Part shown: in pieces, positions 6,859 through 7,722 of the stretch | Numbering within the stretch: the first letter of the stretch is position 1 | How the letters are laid out: the number at the start of each line of letters is the position of its first letter | DNA from: an uncultured Persicitalea sp. | Lineage (GTDB): Bacteria > Bacteroidota > Bacteroidia > Cytophagales > Spirosomataceae | Assembly: GCA_950075905.1 (NCBI GenBank) | Contig: CATMVR010000224.1 | Coordinates: 1-7,722, forward strand | Length of the DNA: 7,722 nt | Reading direction: 5' to 3' | Notes under the pieces: generated by a model | What the model saw: the letters and a program-made list of their open reading frames with translations, nothing else | Database searches by the model: none | What the model was told of the DNA's origin: nothing | Position numbers and translations under genes: made by a program

Positions 6859-6880
6859 AGTGTATATTAAGTGTATTTTA
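6859..6880 (+). repeat. Tandem 11-bp direct repeat upstream of the kinase gene, possible regulator site
   Basis: AGTGTATATTA (6859-6869) is followed immediately by AGTGTATTTTA (6870-6880), identical at 10 of 11 positions. The 11-bp period is close to one helical turn, so a dimeric regulator could contact both copies on one DNA face. LytTR-family regulators, the usual partners of this kinase type, bind imperfect direct repeats. The link is inference; the site lies about 135 bp before the kinase start. Confidence 0.4.
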
Positions 6881-6958
6881 GGTTATAAATGTGACTTACT
6901 TACTCCGTTTGGATGAATATTTTTTGGATAGCCCCTCCAACCATATTTACTTCTTCAA

Positions 6959-6972
6959 AATATAGCTATATT
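6959..6972. promoter_or_regulatory. 14-bp perfect palindrome in front of the kinase gene, candidate operator/promoter region
   Basis: AATATAGCTATATT is perfectly self-complementary and lies 42 bp before the kinase start. TATATTGG at 6967-6974 overlaps it and differs from the Bacteroidota -7 consensus TAnnTTTG at one position, but no TTTG -33 element stands at the right distance (only TTTA at 6946-6949, a little too close). An operator overlapping a weak promoter is possible; a chance AT palindrome is also possible. Confidence 0.3.
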
Positions 6973-7014
6973 GGCTGACTCGGTAGGGTATATCATCAGA
7001 CCGGGACCTGAAAT

Positions 7015-7722
7015 ATGAACACATTGTCCTTTAAACCCAGACAAACCCGAATTGTCTGGCTAGGTATTCTTTTTTCAATTATGATTCCGGCAGTAGGTAT
7101 TTTAAGCCGGAATGGCCCCAGAATTCTGACCGAACAGATTCCGGTGATTTGGGCCATTCTGTCACTTTTTCTATGTGGGATCTGGCTGCTGAATTATGCT
7201 CTTTACGTTCATGTTCTGTACCGGTATCGCGTCAGGTTTTATGTTGGGGTGCTGATTATCGCGGCCAGTGACACTGCCGTAGTGTTGTTTTTTTTTATAT
7301 TGGTTCGCCTTGGCGTGTTTCCGGTTTCTTCGGCGCAGTACAGCATCGGCGACTACGCGCTTCTGATCAGGTTTGGTTTTGCCATCACGTTGGTGGCGGT
7401 GATCCAGTATATGTTCATTAGTCAGGATCAGCAGGAGGGTTTACGGCGTAAAAACGAAAAACTCCGCTACGAAAATCTGGTGGCTGAATTGGAAGGGCTC
7501 AAAGAGCAGATCAACCCGCATTTTCTGTTTAACTCGTTGGGGACATTGCGGGCTATGATTCACGAAAAAGACGAAAACGCTGAGCAGTATGTACTGTGCC
7601 TGTCAACCGTGTATCGTCAGTATCTCACCAAGCGCAACCTTCCTACCAACACGCTGAACGAAGAACTGACTTTCCTGGAAAGCTATTTGTACATGTTACG
7701 GTTTCGGTACGAAGATACCTTT
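7015..7722 (+). CDS. Sensor histidine kinase, LytS/YehU type (His_kinase family), 3' end outside window
   Basis: This is a membrane sensor kinase that should autophosphorylate on a histidine and pass phosphate to a response regulator, typically of the LytTR class. The frame is open through the window end (236 codons). The N-terminal part has four hydrophobic segments (about 13-30, 43-63, 76-97, 115-135) with no large periplasmic domain. A polar, probably coiled-coil linker (about 138-165) follows, then LKEQINPHFLFNSLGTLRAM with the phospho-acceptor H169. The sequence beyond (YRQYLTKRN, LNEELTFLESYLYMLRFRYED) matches the family up to the start of the ATP-binding domain, which lies outside the window. 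Start choice: TGA at 7009-7011 closes the frame and ATG at 7015 is the first start; ATG at 7081 (residue 23) would cut the first membrane segment. A run of nine T at 7288-7296 falls in a membrane segment. The signal sensed is unknown, and it is not evidently linked to Na+-NQR. Confidence 0.92.
   Translation, partial: MNTLSFKPRQTRIVWLGILFSIMIPAVGILSRNGPRILTEQIPVIWAILSLFLCGIWLLNYALYVHVLYRYRVRFYVGVLIIAASDTAVVLFFFILVRLGVFPVSSAQYSIGDYALLIRFGFAITLVAVIQYMFISQDQQEGLRRKNEKLRYENLVAELEGLKEQINPHFLFNSLGTLRAMIHEKDENAEQYVLCLSTVYRQYLTKRNLPTNTLNEELTFLESYLYMLRFRYEDTF

Larger units (their letters stand above)
6709..7014. other. AT-rich intergenic region between the nqr-apbE operon and the kinase gene
   Basis: This 306-bp stretch has no convincing gene. 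By hand count 6721-7020 is about 35% G+C, against well over 50% in the flanking apbE 3' end. It holds a small AT palindrome (6776-6788, ACTTAA-T-TTAAGT), tandem 11-bp repeats at 6859-6880 and a 14-bp palindrome at 6959-6972. Only very short open frames occur. It should contain the end of the operon transcript and the promoter for the downstream kinase, but neither shows a textbook signal. Confidence 0.7.

Noticed and set aside
6753..6881. 42-codon open frame starting ATGGAAGACTATTTACATAG in the AT-rich spacer
   Set aside because: It has no Shine-Dalgarno or recognisable motif, uses codons unlike its neighbours, and an AT-rich frame of this length is expected by chance; its end also runs through the tandem 11-bp repeats.
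6918..6926. TATTTTTTG as a Bacteroidota -7 promoter element
   Set aside because: The spacing inside the element is one base too long and no TTTG lies at the -33 distance.

Overview
The window carries the 3' part of an operon for the Na+-translocating NADH:quinone oxidoreductase (Na+-NQR), in the order nqrA (3' part only), nqrB, nqrC, nqrD, nqrE, nqrF, followed directly by apbE, the FMN transferase that flavinylates the complex. All are on the + strand. After an AT-rich intergenic stretch of about 300 bp, a membrane sensor histidine kinase of the LytS/YehU type (His_kinase, NPHFLFN motif) begins and runs off the right edge.

The gene content, the scarcity of Shine-Dalgarno sequences, the A/T-rich leaders, the lipoprotein form of ApbE and the short 4-TM LytS-type kinase all point to a member of the Bacteroidota. 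A Cytophagales-like bacterium with mid-50% G+C coding DNA is the best guess, but the sequence does not fix the genus.

Layout: 1-783 nqrA C-terminal part; 784-946 spacer with a heptamer-based inverted repeat; 947-2104 nqrB; 2097-2828 nqrC (overlaps nqrB by 8 nt); 2829-2924 spacer with a G-rich tandem repeat; 2925-3608 nqrD; 3609-3701 spacer with a second copy of the inverted-repeat family; 3702-4316 nqrE; 4317-4405 plain spacer; 4406-5710 nqrF; 5707-6708 apbE (ATGA overlap with nqrF); 6709-7014 AT-rich non-coding region with an 11-bp tandem repeat and a 14-bp palindrome; 7015-7722 histidine kinase, 3'-truncated by the window.

How the genes work together: NqrF takes electrons from NADH (FAD, then 2Fe-2S). 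They pass through the intramembrane 2Fe-2S centre held by NqrD/NqrE, the covalent FMNs of NqrC and NqrB, and riboflavin in NqrB to quinone (presumably menaquinone here), coupled to Na+ export. ApbE attaches the two FMNs. All key cofactor residues are visible, so the complex looks functional.

I do not see an undescribed multi-gene system. The points most worth a second look are non-coding: a repeat family shared by two intra-operon spacers (19 bp identical), a G-rich tandem repeat between nqrC and nqrD, and tandem 11-bp repeats plus a palindrome upstream of the kinase. In the proteins, NqrC has SGGT instead of the usual SGAT at its flavinylation site.
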